Notes under the pieces: model-generated | Told to the model about the DNA's origin: nothing | The model's input: the letters and a program-made list of their open reading frames with translations, nothing else | The model's database searches: none | Translations under genes and position numbers: made by a program | Shown here: positions 4,521 to 6,979 of the stretch, piece by piece | How positions within the stretch are numbered: the stretch's first letter is position 1 | How the letters are laid out: every line of letters starts with the position of its first letter | DNA from: Candidatus Rokuibacteriota bacterium | GTDB taxonomy: Bacteria > Methylomirabilota > Methylomirabilia > Rokubacteriales > CSP1-6 | Direction: 5' to 3' | DNA length: 6,979 bases | Assembly (NCBI GenBank): GCA_003221595.1 | Contig: QHSM01000395.1 | Span: forward strand, 1 to 6,979

Positions 4521-6275
4521 CTAGAATCCCGTCTGCGACCGGGCGGCGCGGTCGCGCACGACGCGGCTGGGCGGCGCCAGGATCATGTCGGTGCTGGCGC
4601 CGCCCGCCGGCACCATTGGGAACACGCACTCGTCCTTGTCCACGCACACGTCGAGCACCACCGGCGCGGGCGTGCTGATCATCTTCTCGAGCGCCGGCAC
4701 CAGCTCGCTCGGCTTGCTCACGCGGAGCCCGACGCAGCCGTAGGCCTCGGCCAGGCGCACCCAGTCGGGAATGCCCGGCAGGTCGATCGCGCAGAACCGC
4801 TCCTTGTAGATGATCCGCTGCCACTGGCGGACCATGCCGTGGCCGCTGTTGTTGATGATGACCGTCTTGACCGGCAGCCCCTCGGTGAAGCAGGTGGCGA
4901 GCTCCTGGCTGTTCATGGCGAACGAGCCGTCCCCGTCGATGTTGACCACGAGCTTGCCGGGGTTCGCCGCCTGGACCCCCATCGCGGTGGGCAGGCCGTA
5001 GCCCATCGTGCCCAGCCCGCCGGACGTGCACCACATGCGCGGGTGCTTGAAGCGGTAGTACTGCGCCGCCCACATCTGGTGCTGGCCGACGCCGGTGACG
5101 ATGAACGCCTCGCCGCCGGTGACGTTGGAGATCTCCTGCATCACGTACTGCGGCTTGACGACGTCGTCGCTCCACTCGTAGCGGAAGGGAAAGTCGCGCT
5201 TCCACTCGGCGATCTGCGCCGCCCACTGCTGGCGCCCCTCGTGGACGCCGGGCGCCGGTCCGCCGCGCAGCTCCTCCCGCACCGCCTCCACCAGCTTCCC
5301 AAGCACGCGGCGGCAGTCGCCCACGATCGGCACGCCCACCTTGATGTTCTTCGAGATCGAGGACGGATCGATGTCGATGTGGACGATCTCGGCGTTCGGC
5401 GCGAACGCGTCGACCTTGCCGGTCACCCGATCGTCGAAGCGGGCCCCAACCGCGACGAGGACGTCGGAGTGGTGCACCGCCATGTTGGCGTAGTAGCTGC
5501 CGTGCATGCCCAGCATGTCGAGCGAGAGCGGGTGCGCCATCGGGAACGCGCCCAGCCCCATCAGGGTCTGCGTCAGCGGGAATTGCCCGAGCTCCGCCAG
5601 CTCCCGGAGCTCCGCGCTCGCGTCGGACGAGATCACGCCGCCGCCGACGTAGAGGACCGGCTTCCGGGCAGAGGCCAGGAGCTTGGCCGCCCGCTTGATC
5701 TGACCGGGATGGCCGTCGTAGTTCGGGTTGTACGACCGCATCTGGATCTTATCGGGCCAGACGAGGTCCCACTCCTTCACGAGGATGTCCTTGGGCAGGT
5801 CGACGTGTACCGGCCCCGGGCGTCCGGTTGACGCGATGTGGAACGCCTCGCGGATGATGGGACCGAGATCGTTGCCGTCCTTCACCAGGAAGTTGTGTTT
5901 CGTGCACGACCGGGTGATCCCGACGTTGTCCGCCTCCTGGAACGCGTCGTTGCCGATGAGGTGCGTGGGCACCTGCCCGGTGAACGCGACGATGGGGATG
6001 GAGTCCATCAGCGCGTCCTGCAGCGCGGTCACCAGATTCGTGGCGGCGGGCCCCGAGGTCACCAGACAGACACCGACCCGGCCCGACGTCCGCGCGTAGC
6101 CCTCGGCCGCGTGGCCCGCGGCCGCCTCCTGACGCACGAGGATGTGGCGAAGGCCCTCGAAGTCGTAGAGGGCGTCGTAGATGGGCAGTACCGCGCCGCC
6201 GGGCAGACCGAAGATCAGATCGACTCCCTGGCGCTTCAAGCACTCCAGAACGATTCGGGCTCCCGGCATTTTCAC
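4521..6275 (-). CDS. ilvB: Acetohydroxyacid synthase (acetolactate synthase), large catalytic subunit
   Basis: IlvB is the thiamine-diphosphate and FAD enzyme that condenses two pyruvates to acetolactate, or pyruvate with 2-ketobutyrate to acetohydroxybutyrate. The 584-residue length is normal. Domains in order are: an N-terminal PYR domain with FGLPGGAVLPIYDAL (22-36), catalytic E50 in RQEAAAGHAAEGYAR, and MDSIPIVAFTGQVP; a central FAD-linked domain (about 195-330, including GARFDDRVTGK); and a C-terminal PP domain with GGLGTMGYGLP and the ThDP/Mg motif from GDGS (448-451) to NN (475-476). The start is GTG at 6275, chosen because AGGAGG lies eight bases upstream; an ATG two codons later would be 14 bases away. 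The usual SGPGATN reads SGPAATN here (A77), and GITRPCTKHN reads GITRSCTKHN. It directly abuts ilvN, which makes biosynthetic AHAS, rather than a catabolic acetolactate synthase or another ThDP enzyme, the clear call. Confidence 0.97.
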   Translation of the reverse strand: MKMPGARIVLECLKRQGVDLIFGLPGGAVLPIYDALYDFEGLRHILVRQEAAAGHAAEGYARTSGRVGVCLVTSGPAATNLVTALQDALMDSIPIVAFTGQVPTHLIGNDAFQEADNVGITRSCTKHNFLVKDGNDLGPIIREAFHIASTGRPGPVHVDLPKDILVKEWDLVWPDKIQMRSYNPNYDGHPGQIKRAAKLLASARKPVLYVGGGVISSDASAELRELAELGQFPLTQTLMGLGAFPMAHPLSLDMLGMHGSYYANMAVHHSDVLVAVGARFDDRVTGKVDAFAPNAEIVHIDIDPSSISKNIKVGVPIVGDCRRVLGKLVEAVREELRGGPAPGVHEGRQQWAAQIAEWKRDFPFRYEWSDDVVKPQYVMQEISNVTGGEAFIVTGVGQHQMWAAQYYRFKHPRMWCTSGGLGTMGYGLPTAMGVQAANPGKLVVNIDGDGSFAMNSQELATCFTEGLPVKTVIINNSGHGMVRQWQRIIYKERFCAIDLPGIPDWVRLAEAYGCVGLRVSKPSELVPALEKMISTPAPVVLDVCVDKDECVFPMVPAGGASTDMILAPPSRVVRDRAARSQTGF

Positions 6276-6283
6276 TGCGCACT

Positions 6284-6289
6284 CCTCCT
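6284..6289 (-). promoter_or_regulatory. Strong ribosome binding site deciding the ilvB GTG start
   Basis: A consensus AGGAGG lies eight bases before GTG at 6275. It overlaps the last two bases of the ppdK TAG stop (TAGGAGG). The ideal spacing to GTG rather than the ATG at 6269 determines the start, and the overlap indicates ppdK and ilvB are read from one message. Confidence 0.8.
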
Positions 6290-6979
6290 AGACACGATAG
6301 TCCCCGCTGCCGCCCACCTGACGTTCCTTGATTCGCGCCTGCGCCGCCGCGAGCCGTGCGCCCGGGATCAGGTACGGCGAGCACGACACGTACGTCATCT
6401 TCACGTGATGGCAGAACTCCACCGACGACGCCTCGCCGCCGTGCTCGCCGCAGATCCCGATCTTGAGATCCGGGCGGCGACTGCGCCCGCGCTCGATGCC
6501 GATCTTGATCATCTCGCCCACGCCCTCCTGATCGAGGACGGAGAACGGATCGTGCGGCACCAGCCCCATGTCCAGGTACCGCGGCAGGAACGTCGCGACG
6601 TCGTCGCGACTGTAGCCGTAGGTCAGCTGGGTCAGGTCGTTGGTGCCGAACGAGAAGAACTCGGCGAACTCCGCGAGCTGCGCGGCGATCAGCGCGGCCC
6701 GCGGCACCTCGATCATCGTCCCGATCAGGTAGCGCACGGCGACGCCCGTCTCGGCGATGACGCCGTCGGCGACCCGCTTGGTCTGCTCGAAGGTCTCCTT
6801 CATCTCGCCGACGGTTCCGGTGAGCGGGATCATGATCTCGGGCTCGACGAGAACGCCGGCCTCGGCGACGGTGCAGGCCGCCTCCATGATGGCGCGGACC
6901 TGCATGCCGTAGATCTCCGGGTTCGTGATTCCGAGGCGACAGCCGCGGTGCCCGAGCATCGGGTTGGCCTCCCGCAGCT
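6288..6979 (-). CDS. ppdK: Pyruvate, phosphate dikinase, C-terminal part (5' end beyond window)
   Basis: PPDK interconverts pyruvate + ATP + Pi with PEP + AMP + PPi in the cytosol. The frame is open to the window edge, and the visible 230 residues form the C-terminal PEP/pyruvate-binding barrel. NPMLGHRGCRLG appears right at the edge, then EIMIPLTGTVGEM, the metal-binding GTMIEVPRA glutamate, FSFGTNDLTQLTYGYSRDD, and GICGEHGGEASSVEFC with the catalytic cysteine. The protein ends at TAG in the ilvB ribosome site, 12 bp from ilvB. PEP synthase and PTS enzyme I share this fold, but GHRGCRLGI with GICGEHGG and the FGTNDLTQ context are characteristic of PPDK. The ATG at 6959 is internal, because homology continues upstream of it, so this is not a separate small gene. 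Its link to ilvB may reflect control of pyruvate supply (inference). Confidence 0.93.
   Translation of the reverse strand, partial: LREANPMLGHRGCRLGITNPEIYGMQVRAIMEAACTVAEAGVLVEPEIMIPLTGTVGEMKETFEQTKRVADGVIAETGVAVRYLIGTMIEVPRAALIAAQLAEFAEFFSFGTNDLTQLTYGYSRDDVATFLPRYLDMGLVPHDPFSVLDQEGVGEMIKIGIERGRSRRPDLKIGICGEHGGEASSVEFCHHVKMTYVSCSPYLIPGARLAAAQARIKERQVGGSGDYRV

Noticed and set aside
3942..5831. 629-codon plus-strand open frame opposite ilvB and ilvN
   Set aside because: It is a shadow of the GC-rich third codon positions of ilvB/ilvN. It shows no domain, no ribosome site of note, and a His/Asp/Arg/Leu-rich composition typical of antisense translation.
6288..6959. Separate 223-residue protein starting at ATG 6959
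   Set aside because: In-frame codons upstream of this ATG continue the PPDK signature (LREANP before MLGHRGCRLG), so it is an internal methionine of ppdK.

Overview
The window is a GC-rich (roughly two-thirds GC) bacterial chromosomal segment. It reads as one uninterrupted operon on the minus strand, so the transcriptional order runs from high to low coordinates: ppdK (3' part) > ilvB > ilvN > ilvC > psd > pssA > leuA > leuB (5' part). Gaps between genes are 0-30 bp, several genes overlap or abut (TAGATG, TGATG and ATGA junctions), and I see no promoter, terminator, RNA gene, CRISPR array or mobile element. The plus-strand open frames are GC-driven shadows. The ilvBNC-psd-pssA-leuA order is a known arrangement in Geobacter-like Deltaproteobacteria and other GC-rich lineages. 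The base composition and the ppdK neighbour would also fit an uncultured soil or sediment group such as Rokubacteria/Methylomirabilota, but taxonomy is only a low-confidence inference.

Functionally, IlvB+IlvN (acetohydroxyacid synthase) condense pyruvate, IlvC reduces and isomerises the product towards valine and isoleucine, and LeuA and LeuB begin the leucine branch from 2-ketoisovalerate. Psd and PssA form the phosphatidylserine-to-phosphatidylethanolamine branch of membrane lipid synthesis and are translationally embedded between the amino-acid genes. PPDK at the upstream edge interconverts PEP and pyruvate, the substrate of IlvB.

The remarkable region is leuA. Its frame is open for 424 codons, but the gene is structurally damaged twice. 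(1) At 1299-1462 there is a perfect 164-bp palindrome with no spacer (two 82-bp arms). The start of leuA is followed by its own reverse complement, which replaces about 84 residues of the catalytic barrel with 24 residues of translated antisense. (2) Near 949-954, about 27 residues are missing right after GERAG, including the metal-binding Asn of the family. Both lesions keep the reading frame. The palindrome centre is a 20-bp self-complementary sequence probably native to leuA, and the far junction shows microhomology, so a fold-back/template-switch event is likely. Whether it happened in the cell or in library preparation/assembly cannot be decided from the sequence; I favour an artefact.

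A second oddity is a patch of about 240 bp in ilvC (about 3123-3362) with sharply lower GC and AT-ending codons across the catalytic core. It suggests either intragenic recombination or a chimeric consensus. I found no evidence of a novel multi-gene system. The value of the window lies in these anomalies and in the operon architecture.
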